Positions 12,901 through 21,224 of a stretch of DNA of 64,000 nt are shown here, one piece after another. Position 1 is the stretch's first letter. Each line of letters starts with the position of its first letter. Location of the stretch: NCBI GenBank assembly GCA_026874595.1, contig CM049306.1:14097019-14161018 (forward strand), read 5' to 3'. The translations under genes and the position numbers were made by a program. This DNA is from Sipunculus nudus. Its lineage: Eukaryota; Annelida; Sipuncula; Golfingiida; Sipunculidae. The notes beneath the pieces were generated by a model. It was not told the DNA's origin. It worked only from the letters and a program-made list of their open reading frames with translations, and made no database searches.

Positions 12901-13430
12901 GGCAGTTCAAGAAAATGTCTCAAGTGAACTTTACACAGGGAAAATAGAACATTTTACCACGGTAATAAACTTCTGTGTGTTTTAGTTGCTTAGAATTATG
13001 CTGTGTAGACTGGTTCCATGCAATTTCTAATAGGTTCCTATTCATTAAACTGCCAGTAAAATAAAAAGTAACCTGTGGCTCAGCTTTATTATTTTATGTA
13101 CTTACTGTTTACTATATAATTATACACAGCAGTGTATGCAGTGCAGTAGACATATTTGACTGTTGACAAAGTTATTCTTACATTAATTTTTCTGGGGGAA
13201 TTCAGTATGATATCGTTCAGTAAATCCCATGCATGCTTAGCATTCTATCAAGCTTTCATTTTAATGTGTGAACGGTAATATCATACATGCACTTACATGT
13301 GCTGTTTGAAATAAATGATGCTATTTGAAATAATGAATTGTGCCATTTTATATTTTCATTACAGGCAAGCAGTGTGAAGACTGTGAATAGGAAAGTTTTC
13401 ACAAACTATTTCAACAAAAACAGCCAATGA
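3156..13430 (+). CDS. CCDC172: CCDC172-like coiled-coil protein (7-exon model, 374 aa)
   Basis: Join 3156–3240, 5234–5319, 5741–5857, 11161–11410, 11881–11974, 12148–12574 and 13365–13430. The spliced length is 1125 nt (375 codons with stop). Every junction is GT–AG and keeps phase (1,0,0,1,2,0), which strongly supports the model. The start ATG at 3156 is chosen because MASTLENLFEQILYSEQKAE aligns with the N-terminus of vertebrate CCDC172, a sperm-tail coiled-coil protein reported to bind tektin-2. Residues 1–~185 are Glu/Lys/Gln-rich and predicted coiled coil. From ~190 on the protein is low complexity, basic and Ser/Pro-rich, and unlike CCDC172 (vertebrate forms are ~260 aa). It ends in NRKVFTNYFNKNSQ. 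Intron 5 has a weak donor (GTTCTC). The name rests on remembered family similarity; the exon structure is seen directly. Alternative: a different mollusc coiled-coil family with a similar N-terminus. Confidence 0.78.
3811..4357. mobile_element. 547-bp TIR element with 5-bp target duplication (intron 1)
   Basis: The left end CAGTGGCAAATCCAGA and the inverse of the right end CAGTGGCAGATCCAGA match at 15 of 16 bases. CTGAA flanks both sides (3806–3810 and 4358–4362). There is no transposase. The interior carries an (AT)n/(TATG) run at ~3886–3922 and a GGGGGCGCCCCC palindrome near the right end. The CAGTGGC terminus recalls hAT-like MITEs, but the duplication is 5 bp, not 8, so the class is open. 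Confidence 0.7.
4557..4765. mobile_element. Decayed relative of the CAGTGGCAGATCC element
   Basis: It begins CAGTGGCAGATCC followed by a poly-G run, and ends near GGATCTGCCC, the inverse of its start. It is shorter and more degraded than the copy 200 bp upstream, and no clean target duplication is visible. Confidence 0.5.
5234..5319 (+). CDS. CCDC172: CCDC172-like exon 2
   Basis: The acceptor is TTCTAG and the donor GTATGT. With the carried base it encodes 29 codons, beginning LKKQIEDCKKEV. It is coiled-coil in character and ends in phase 0. Confidence 0.8.
5741..5857 (+). CDS. CCDC172: CCDC172-like exon 3
   Basis: Acceptor CAAAAG, donor GTAAGT. Exactly 39 codons, LEKLSEAEMIGRCADG… to KAKFKHEI. 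Phase 0 on both sides. It is followed by the 5.3-kb repeat-filled intron 3. Confidence 0.82.
6636..7830. mobile_element. Hairpin-ended tandem-core element (GTATCCGC family), copy 1
   Basis: The left end is a near-perfect hairpin at 6641–6670 (GTATCCGCCAAAAC … GTTTTGCGGATAC). The right end has GCGGATAC followed by a 7-bp hairpin (7783–7789 with 7795–7801) and a shared terminus through TTTATAAT. The core is about four to six ~140-bp subunits in ~285-bp dimers. Most are marked by GGTGGCGCCACC (6950, 7099, 7226 and 7651; degenerate at ~7374 and 7503). No coding capacity. The layout resembles non-autonomous Helitron/Helentron (pearl/HINE-like) elements of bivalves; that class is inference. Confidence 0.65.
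8498..8582 (+). repeat. 85-bp direct repeat, copy A (R/U5-like)
   Basis: It matches 10384–10468 with only a few differences. It starts AGAGTGTTGCTTCAATAAAA, so it carries a poly(A) signal, and ends in a pyrimidine tract plus TTGCAG. This resembles the R–U5 end of an LTR or a terminal-repeat (TRIM-like) unit. Flanks outside the 85 bp do not match, so full LTRs are not shown. Confidence 0.65.
8562..8588 (+). promoter_or_regulatory. Candidate recursive splice (ratchet) site in intron 3
   Basis: A pyrimidine tract, then TTGCAG joined directly to GTAAGG (junction 8582/8583), on the sense strand of the 5.3-kb intron 3. This fits the acceptor-plus-donor consensus of zero-length exons. The acceptor half belongs to repeat copy A and the donor half to unique flanking DNA. 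Function is inference. Confidence 0.4.
8921..8998. repeat. 58-bp-spaced duplication of a small hairpin
   Basis: GCTGCCGTAAGATGGCAG occurs at 8922 and again at ~8980. Each copy is a small hairpin (GCTGCC with GGCAG) carrying AAGATGGC. AAAATGGCGGC lies at ~8733. Confidence 0.55.
10118..10245. repeat. ~27-bp AT-rich tandem repeat
   Basis: Four to five diverging units of the type TTGTCTTATATATTAATATG in a row. They are followed by a duplicated AACCCCTAGACA motif at ~10253 and ~10298. Confidence 0.6.
10384..10468 (+). repeat. 85-bp direct repeat, copy B (R/U5-like)
   Basis: Second copy of the 85-bp repeat, 1886 bp downstream of copy A and in the same orientation. Unlike copy A it is followed by CTGCCAGTTCCCGG rather than GTAAGG. 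Confidence 0.65.
11161..11410 (+). CDS. CCDC172: CCDC172-like exon 4
   Basis: Acceptor TTCCTAG, donor GTGACA. Encodes DELNLKIEKGREQFCVATAT… through the Glu-rich helix QEELQRTIQEEEELLKKLAQ to KHEVS. This is the last clearly coiled-coil exon and ends in phase 1. Confidence 0.82.
11881..11974 (+). CDS. CCDC172: CCDC172-like exon 5
   Basis: Acceptor TATATAG. Encodes a polar, charged linker (DISKEEEKGKTNFHGEG…). The donor is GTTCTC, which is weak, but read-through meets TGA within three codons and the phase (2) matches exon 6 exactly. Confidence 0.65.
12148..12574 (+). CDS. CCDC172: CCDC172-like exon 6
   Basis: Acceptor CTTGCAG, donor GTAACT. Encodes RVYEPPSVREESHMTGMVDV, a helix ending YQEQQRESWKKRPHSHK, then a disordered Lys/Thr/Ser-rich segment to SSLDKKM. 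No recognised domain. Phase 2 in, 0 out. Confidence 0.75.
13365..13430 (+). CDS. CCDC172: CCDC172-like exon 7 (stop)
   Basis: Acceptor TTACAG, then 21 codons and TGA at 13428–13430. The C-terminus is ASSVKTVNRKVFTNYFNKNS plus Q. The aromatic V-F-T-N-Y-F run loosely recalls a PIP-box-like end but lacks the usual Gln. Confidence 0.7.
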   Translation, partial: ASSVKTVNRKVFTNYFNKNSQ

Positions 13431-13639
13431 AGCAAAAGATATTTTGGTGAGAAACATGGTGAAATATGCATGTTTATGCTCATTCTCATGCATAACTGCT
13501 TCATGAATATCAAACTTAAGACAGATAAATAGAATTGTATTACATGATGGATACTAATTTAAGTCTAAGTGTTAAAATTAACATTTGTAATACAAACATG
13601 CATGGAATAGTCTTTATGTTTCTACAGATGTTCTTTTTA

Positions 13640-14342
13640 TTATGTGACATGGGCGTAACTCCTGTTGTGGCACTCGTGTCTGGCCGCGTATTACATTCTA
13701 TGTTTAATCCGTACTGGTTGAACTCTTGTTGTCGTGCTGGCTTGGGACGAGATCACGTGTACACCATGGTGTGTAGAGGCAAGGCGATGTTTTCTAGAGA
13801 ATTCCTGAAATGCGTGTTTACTATTGAGTAGGGTCCTTATAGACTGTTCGAGAAGTGGAAAATTCTCAGCTTGGGGTGTGAAGGTATATAAAGGGACTGT
13901 GTTTTAGAACGGAAGGGCAGAGAGAGGAACAGCAGAGCAGATTCCAGCGGACACAGAAGCGTGTGTCAGGACCCACGACAAATGCGGCAATTATAGATTT
14001 TCAAAGACTTTCTCCTGGATTTTATTCTTTTGGACTTCAGTTTACTTTCTGGGTTGTTGCAAGAGCTTTATCGTTGTGATGGTGTTGGTATCCAGGTACT
14101 GTGCACGTTATTTTTCTATGCGATTGTATTGACTTGTTGCTGTACCGCTGTTTTACTGTGTAATTGTGTTGTTTTAGGAATAAATTATAGTTATTTGTTA
14201 ACAGAAAACCCCTGACTTCTTTATTCATTCCCCTAGGCGTTTCATGCTGCCTAGTGTTGCAGAATCTGATTTGTTTTTATCTCCATTACAAAATTTGTGT
14301 TCATCACGCATACGTGACTTGTTTATAATAGGTTCCGTAACA
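13640..14342 (+). mobile_element. Solo-LTR-like block with TATA box and AATAAA
   Basis: The block is GC-richer than its surroundings. It runs from about TGTGACATGG (13643) to CCGTAACA (14342), a TG…CA layout. It has TATATAAA at 13885–13892 and AATAAA at 14179–14184 in the same orientation, as in an LTR (U3–R–U5). No internal retroelement sequence adjoins it. The 5-bp flanks (TATTA / ATATA) do not match, so the ends are approximate. Confidence 0.5.
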
Positions 14343-14349
14343 ATATAAA

Positions 14350-16000
14350 ACAAGGGACCTATGGGTCTCTGTGCTCAGCTGACGTTAACCTTGAAGGTAA
14401 AAATCTAAAATAATATCTAATGGAGATAAAGTGTAAGAGGAAGAGGTAATAAAGGCCATGGTTGGTTTATATGATTGGTTTGTATTGATGAGCAAGAAAT
14501 TGTTGCAAAAAATATTTTGTGACCTGACCATGTGTTTCCTAATGTTGAAACTAAAGCATGTGAGCAGTTTGTGAACAAATGATCTGTACTATTACCAAGA
14601 TCATTAGTTGGTTTTTCAATTAACTGTTGACATTTCAGTAGTTTACACATTTGTTCAATTGCATCTATTTTTGTATAATATATATTATTAAATATATATG
14701 TATTTTTTTATGAAATGTATACAGTTGAAATATAGCTAATTAACAACATAAAACAGGGCAAACAAAGCCTGATCTCAAATTCTGCTGAGGCAGGAAAATA
14801 ATGAACAAATGTTTGTATTAAATCCTGATTTTTTTATCAATTATTTTCTAATTTAAGTTTATATTTTTATACATTTCCAATTTAACATATATATCTGAAT
14901 ATAAAAGTTGATTCATAATTCTCAATTGCATCATCATAAATCTCAATCTTGTCAGATAACACCACATCATGCATACAAATGTTTATTTATTTTTTTACCA
15001 CAAAAATATATCTTTTAAATCTGCAAAACAATAAATATCTAAAAATAATACTTGATTTAGATTTCACAATTTTTAATTGTGTCTTTATTTATCCATAATG
15101 TGCTTCATATTTTATAATAATTAAAGCATACTGATGGGTTCATTTATATTTGTTAAAATCATTTAAAAGAAAATTGATTTCTTTAAAAATGCTACATTAC
15201 ACAACATTGCTTCTTCTGGATTACACCTTGAATTATTTTTTCAAGGAAAGTTTTTGCATATTGGAGTGGAAACAGCATTACAATTAAGGAGATACAGTGA
15301 AAACAATAACAATTACTGCATAACACTTGGTGGGTTGGGTTTGCCGGTGGGGGGGGGGGGGGGGTGATTGGGGTGGTGATATGAGAATAACTGTACACCT
15401 GTCACAGCAGGGGATCTCCCCCAGTGACTGTAACAAATCAGAAACCCTGGCATAGCTGACTTCCAGTGACCTGGAGTGGGACCCTGCATCTGTAATCAAA
15501 GCAAGTGACTACAGAAAAAAAATCAATAACCAGCTTAATTTTCAAGCTTTTATTTTCAAATTTCAGATTTAGACAAACTAAATATTTATGTTTAAACGCA
15601 GTGAAAATTAAATCAATGGTGCTTACAGGAAAAAAACGTGCCATGGTCAAAGTTGGTCAAAATTTAAGGTACTGATTTTTTTTTATGCTAAGAACTTAAA
15701 AAATTTACAAAATTCAGATCTAATTTTTGGTAAACAATTGAATCTTAATTAAACATAGTTATATACTTGAGAAAATAGACTCTTGTTTCAAAACTGTTCA
15801 TGTTAAGTGAGTTATTATTTTTCCTGATTTTTTACAAAGTCCATTATGTTTGGGCCCATAACTTAAAGAATTTATACTTTACAGACTTAATTTCTGGCAT
15901 GTACATAGGAACTATATAGAGGAATATTTATAGTAAATATGAGGACAAACAGATGAGTGGTTTTGATATAAGGCAGTCCTGAAGTGTGAAAATAGGATTT
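14350..16000 (+). mobile_element. Composite modular repeat, forward copy truncated by a 630-bp module
   Basis: It starts CAAGGGACCTATGGGTC then GCTCAGCTG, the 5' signature of the window's main repeat superfamily. Its first ~370 bp also occur at 43272–43660, the next ~600 bp at 39240–39900, and the part after the poly-G run (~15349) at 33340–33960, 40040–40550, 43680–44570 and 55310–55820. It is cut off at ~16001, where the 630-bp module begins. No coding capacity. Confidence 0.65.
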
Positions 16001-16001
16001 T

Positions 16002-16645
16002 AACAAGGGACCTATATATTAATTATTAATTAAAAAATATTATTTAGAAATGAGGCACATGCTGGTTTTGTGTGGTAATAAATATAAGCTGTATTATGAG
16101 TTGTTGTTGTTTAGCTTATGTATGATTTTGATAGTACCTTTGGAGACAGGGAAGAGGATTGATTTCATTTATTTTATTAACAAATGGAGTACTACTGTCA
16201 CACAGATTTTGACTTGGCCATATAACTTATAAGCAGAACATATAATATAAGAGTTTAACTATTTATTAAAAAAATTACAAATATTGTCCCAAATATAATT
16301 TTTATTAAAAATAATAAGAGAATCATATGATTTTTTAAAATGAAATATAACTGATATGATTATTAAAATAATATTAAAGAATATATTCATGAATGCATTC
16401 ATGAATACATTTTGAAAGTATTTGCACGAGTATTCATATACTTTCATTTTTACCTGAATTCCCATTCTTATGAAAGAAATTTTATAATGGAGTACATATT
16501 CATATTCGTGTTTAAATACAATTGCAAAGTATTCGCACCATGTCTGGTATTTATTCAGTTTGCACCAAACAATGATGTTGAGAATCCAGAATATACAAAA
16601 TTCACACATTTAAATAATGACTTATAGTCAGCTGAGCTAAAAATC
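16002..16645 (+). mobile_element. 630-bp palindrome-rich AT module, copy 1
   Basis: Other copies lie at 32403, 54093 and 63465. It starts ACAAGGGACC and here ends in AGTCAGCTGAGCTAAAAA, the superfamily 3' end. It contains a 24-bp perfect palindrome at 16384–16407 and an inverted pair TGAAAGTAT / ATACTTTCA just after it. A 60-codon frame (16050–16232) is kept in some copies but broken in the 32403 copy, so I do not call it a gene. Confidence 0.7.
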
Positions 16646-16994
16646 ACTTTTACATGTTTATATACAGAATATAACCACATCCCTATATGTGTGACACATT
16701 ATTTGAACATTACTTGTAGCTAAGTATTTTACTTTTAAAAAAATTAGTAGACAATATTATGGGCAAGCAAAATTAAAGGTTTTCTTCTCCTGCTGGCAAG
16801 GAAGGAATATGTGAAAGATGTAGGGTTGGGAAGAAGAGTTGAAAATGAAGCTGAAATTGAGTCTGCAAGCTATTTAGAGAAGTCAGTGCAGTGACCTGAG
16901 CCTTTAATATTGGGACCTCAAAATCCACTTCCCCTATTGGTAATGATCTAGTTATACGTGAAAGATGGAAGGTGTTGGAATTTAGCTTTAAATA

Positions 16995-18627
16995 TGTTCA
17001 CTTAGACTGAAAGTCATCTGAGCTATAGCAATCACTCTTTGTCCACTATCCGTCTGTCTGCCCATTAACAGGGCACAAATCGTAACCACTGGATCTAGAA
17101 TCTTCTAACTTGACATCCATTGGGGTCCATGAAAAATCTTCTTAGAAACCTGAAATGAAGTCCCAGTTACCCATATCCTCCGAGTTATGGGGCTCAGAAG
17201 TAACCCCCCCCCCCCCCCCCCCGAATAATAGAAAATTTGATACAAAAACTCAACTGAACAACTAATGCATTGATCACCATGATTCTTTGCATTGAAATTG
17301 ATCATGAAGTGTTTCATCAGTTCCTGCAGACTGGTAGCGCCACCTGTATTTTTTCTATTTTTTACAATTTTTCTCTTATTTTGAGACCTTAAAAGATTCG
17401 GTCATCTGTTAACAGGGCACAAATTGTAACAACTGGACCTAGAATCTTCTTACTTGACTTCCAGGAAGATCCATAAAAAAATCTCCTTGGAAACCTGAAA
17501 TAAAGTCTCTGTTACCCATTTTCTTCAAACTGTGGGGCTCAGAAGTAGCCCCCAGGATAATGGGAAATTTTATACAAAATCTCAAGTAACTGAACAACTA
17601 ATGCATTGATCACCATGATTCTTTGCATGGATATTGATCATGGAGTGTTACATCAGTTTCTGCAGACTGGTAGCGCCACATGTATTTCTCGATTTTTTAC
17701 AATTTTTTCTTCTATTTTTGAGAGCTTAAAAGATGCGATCATCTGTTAACAGAGCACAAATTATAACAACTAGAGCTAGAATCTTCTTACTTGACATCCA
17801 GGGAAGTTCATGAAAAATCTCCAGGGAAACCTAAAATTAAGTCTCTGTTACCTATATCCTCGGAGTTATGGGGCACAGAAATCACACCCAGAATTATGGA
17901 AAATTTGATACAAAAGCTCAAGTACAGAACAACCAATGCATTGAAAACCATGATTCTAAGCAGGGGATATTGATCATGGAATGTTTCATTAGTTTCTGCA
18001 GACTAGTAGCGCCTCCTGTATTTTTTCGATTTTTTATGATTTGTTTTCTCTATTTTTGAGACCTTAAAAGATGTGGTCATCTATTAACAGGACACAAATT
18101 TTTACCATTGGTCCTAGAATCTTCTTATTTGACATACATGAAGTTCCTTGAAAAATATCCTTGGAAACCTGAAATTAGGTGTCTGTTACCTATATTCTCC
18201 GAGCTATGGGGCTTATAAGCATTCCCCACCCACCCCCACCCCCGAGAATAATTGAAAATTTGATACCAGAGTAGTGCAAAAATCATAACATTGGACCCAG
18301 AATCTTCTGACTTGACATTCTGAGAGTTCCTCAAAAGTTCTCCCCAGAAACCTGAAATTGGACCTGTATTCTCAGAGTTTCAGGGTATGCATGTTTGAGC
18401 ACCCCAGAAATAATGCAAAATGCACACAAATTGCCAGATTACTCAGGAAAGGCTGGTTGGATTGTAATCAAATTTGGTGTGCTTATGGGTCATGATGAAC
18501 TTGAGCGTATATGTATGAATGATGATGCCACCTACAATATCTTAATAAGTCACCTGTGCATAGGACATATGGACATATTGTCAACATGTCAGTCGGCTGA
18601 GCGTCATTACCCATAGGTAACTTGTTG
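16995..18627 (-). mobile_element. Reverse-oriented superfamily element with four ~340-bp units
   Basis: Read on the + strand it opens with the inverse of the 3' hairpin (GACTGAAAGTCATCTGAGCT). About four tandem units follow, each running from CTGTTAACAGGGCACAAAT to a degenerate GGTAGCGCCACCTG. It closes with the inverse of the 5' end (GGCTGAGCGTCATTACCCAT, to 18627). The last ~330 bp recur at 38680–39025. A poly-C run lies at 17205–17222. It is one of the few copies with both ends visible. Confidence 0.65.
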
Positions 18628-18715
18628 AGATACTATGTTGCATATTGAAATATTTACAGATGGACAGAATGGACTGATCCCTTAATTTCTCTTTCAGGGG
18701 TTTATATTTAACCCT

Positions 18716-19147
18716 GTTTTTGTATCCGCCAAAACAAAGTTTTGCAGATACTTTGTTTTTGACTGGGTTCTGTGTTCATTTATGGAGAACTCCTCTGAGA
18801 CTACTGGACTGATTTTTCAGAAACTTACACCAATTATCAGGTCACATTCTTGCAAAGCATCCATCTGTTTGTCTACTTTGGGATAAAATCACTCATATTT
18901 TGGCAGTGGTTTGACTCTTCCACCTGAAATTTTGCATGTGTATACATCTTGGATAGATTCTTGTCTAAATTACAGGTGGCGCCACCTACAATCATGTTTA
19001 AGTGGCAGACATCCATGCTAATAAGTAACACATCTAACTCTATTTCCCCTTGCCATTCAATCCATGCCTCACTTCAACCGTCCAACTCTGATTTTGGCAG
19101 ATACACGTAGTCACTTGTCCACTAACCATATTCTAGTTTATAATATA
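18716..19147. mobile_element. GTATCCGC-family element, copy 2 (internally deleted)
   Basis: It has the same left hairpin and the same right end as 6636–7830, including ACACGTAGTC and TTCTAGTTTATAAT. Only one core subunit remains, with GGTGGCGCCACC at 18975–18986. Comparing the two copies fixes the element ends to within a few bases. Confidence 0.65.
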
Positions 19148-19559
19148 TTTTTTTTGCATTTATAGTTTTTATCATATGAAATTTTTTTATTTAACAAATT
19201 TTATAAATTTGCAATAAAAAATATAATTTAATTCATAATTGTATTATCCTTATGTATCCTTAGTTGGCTGTCATCTTGTAAAATTATGCATACACATATT
19301 TTATTATTTTTTAAATAAAAAAAAATGTTTAAACTGACTTTAAAAGAATTTATTTTAAAGATAATATCACTTAAAAAATATAATGCTACAATGTGGCATC
19401 TTAAAGATTATATTTTGAATCATTAAAAAAAAGTTTTGTACATTGTAGTTTTCAGTACATGCTTAATTCAATTTAAGTCCAGTATTTGTTTAATTAAATT
19501 GAATTGCAGCGCAAAAACAGATGTCTGTCTCCTCCTATCGGCCATCTCTTAACATTAGG

Positions 19560-20465
19560 GGTAAAAAAACTCTGATGAGATTTTGAAAGAAAGAATTGGT
19601 GTGTCAAAAAAAGGACAAAATGTGAAATACTTCAAATGTTATCGGGATCACAAAAACTTTACATTTCCGCAGATCTGACCTTGAAGATGAAGGTCAAGGT
19701 AACTGGGTTTAGAACTCTTCTGAGAATTTGGTAGGAACAAAGAGTGTTTAAAAATTCGGAGGAAAATATGCAGCCCTTCAAAAGATATCATGTTCAGAAG
19801 ACAATAACAATAAATGGGCTAATTTGACCTTGAAGATCCTGGTCAAGATACCTGGTTTTGAACTCGCTCATCAGAGAACTTGGTAGGTACAATTTTTGTA
19901 CCAAATTATAGGACAAAATATGAAAAACTTCAAAAGTTATGGGGTTCACAAAAATTTCACATTTCAGCATCTTTGACACTGAAGATTAAGGTCAAAGTGA
20001 CCAGGTTTCAAACTCCTCTGAGATTTTGGTAGGAACAATGAGAGTTAAATTTTGGAGAAAAATATCCAGCCCTTCAAAAGTTATTGCATTCAAAAGACAA
20101 AAATTATAATAAGTGGTTTGACCTTGAAGTTCCTGGTATAGGTCACCAGGTTTCAAACTCCTCTGAGGACTTCGTTGGAACAATTTGTGTACCAAATTTA
20201 AGAACAAAATGATAAATACAAACAAAATGTGGTTCACAAAAATTTCACATTTCAGCAGATTCGATCCTGATGATGAAGGTCAAGTTCACCAGGTTTCGAA
20301 CTCTAGATTTTTTAATGAACAGTGAGTTTTATAAAACTTTGGAGAAAATATGCAGAACTTTTAAAAAGTTGTGGCGTTCACAAGATATCCCACAGATGAC
20401 AACCAGGACGACCACTGACAATGGCACTGAAAACGTCTCCCCTGTGGGGGGGGGGGGGGGGGGGC
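19560..20465. repeat. ~150-bp tandem array (GAAGATGAAGGTCAAGG type)
   Basis: About five diverged units. Each has a Glu/Lys-codon-like GAAGATGAAGGTCA stretch, then ACTCCTCTGAGA and TTGGTAGGAACAA. The array closes in a 20-bp poly-G run at 20445–20464. A degraded relative lies at 61990–62290. Confidence 0.6.
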
Positions 20466-21224
20466 ATGAAACTTAAATTAAAGATAAATTGACTTTGATT
20501 TAAAAATATCCTTTCAAATAAGGTATACAGACTTTTCTCATCTGTACATCTCAACCGTAATTTAATATTGAAATAAAATTTCACATACAATTTTCAAAAG
20601 AACCCAAAGTTTTACTTCTTTGAAGTAAGAATTTCCTCATATTATGAACATCCACACTGTAATAGCAAAATATCACTTAGTGACACAATTAAATGTGCAC
20701 TATAATCATTGTAACCCCTTGTGGTTAAATCTAAAAGTAGCAAAAGTCTAGAATAAGAATGATTAAATATAGAAAATTATAACATTCATCTGGTTTATAC
20801 ATCCTGTCCATGGGAAGGGGGGGGGGGCAGAGGGAAAGCCTATAGCTGAGATAAGTCAAGGCCCTGGAGTGAAGTGGTTACATAACTAAGGTGAAGGCTG
20901 CATCTCTCACTGCAGACCACTGGGCTTGGTTTGCTCGATGTAAACAACACAATACATGGTGTATGATAACTTGAATAAAAGCTACTCTTTTTGACTAATT
21001 CTTTTCAAATTTCGATTATATGAGCTAAAAGCCTGATCTGTCCATCCTGTAAAAATAAAAATCAAATGATCATACAGGAAAAAAATGTGCAATGGTCAAA
21101 GTTTTGCAAATTTTAAGGTATTGATTTTACATTTAAGCTAATTACAAAATTTTTCTCTAATTTCTGGTATACAGTTAAAACTAGGTTGAATATAGTTATA
21201 TGCTTGAGAAAAGCTCCCTTGCTT

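Noticed and set aside
15345-15366. Poly-G/C runs (~4571, 15349, 17205, 20445, 39085, 39858, 43695, 59939) as G-quadruplex regulators
   Set aside because: They recur at the same place in repeat modules and vary in length like mononucleotide slippage, so they are inherited repeat parts rather than independent sites.
16050-16232. 60-codon frame (MRHMLVLCGNK…) retained in copies 1, 3 and 4 of the AT module
   Set aside because: The frame is broken in the 32403 copy. Differences between copies change amino acids freely, and no start context or domain supports translation. It is more likely a by-product of a young repeat.
16995-17010. AGCTCAG-type ends resembling a tRNA A box (TAGCTCAGCTGA)
   Set aside because: No B box at tRNA spacing and no cloverleaf. 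The similarity is explained by the terminal hairpin, so a tRNA-derived SINE is not supported.
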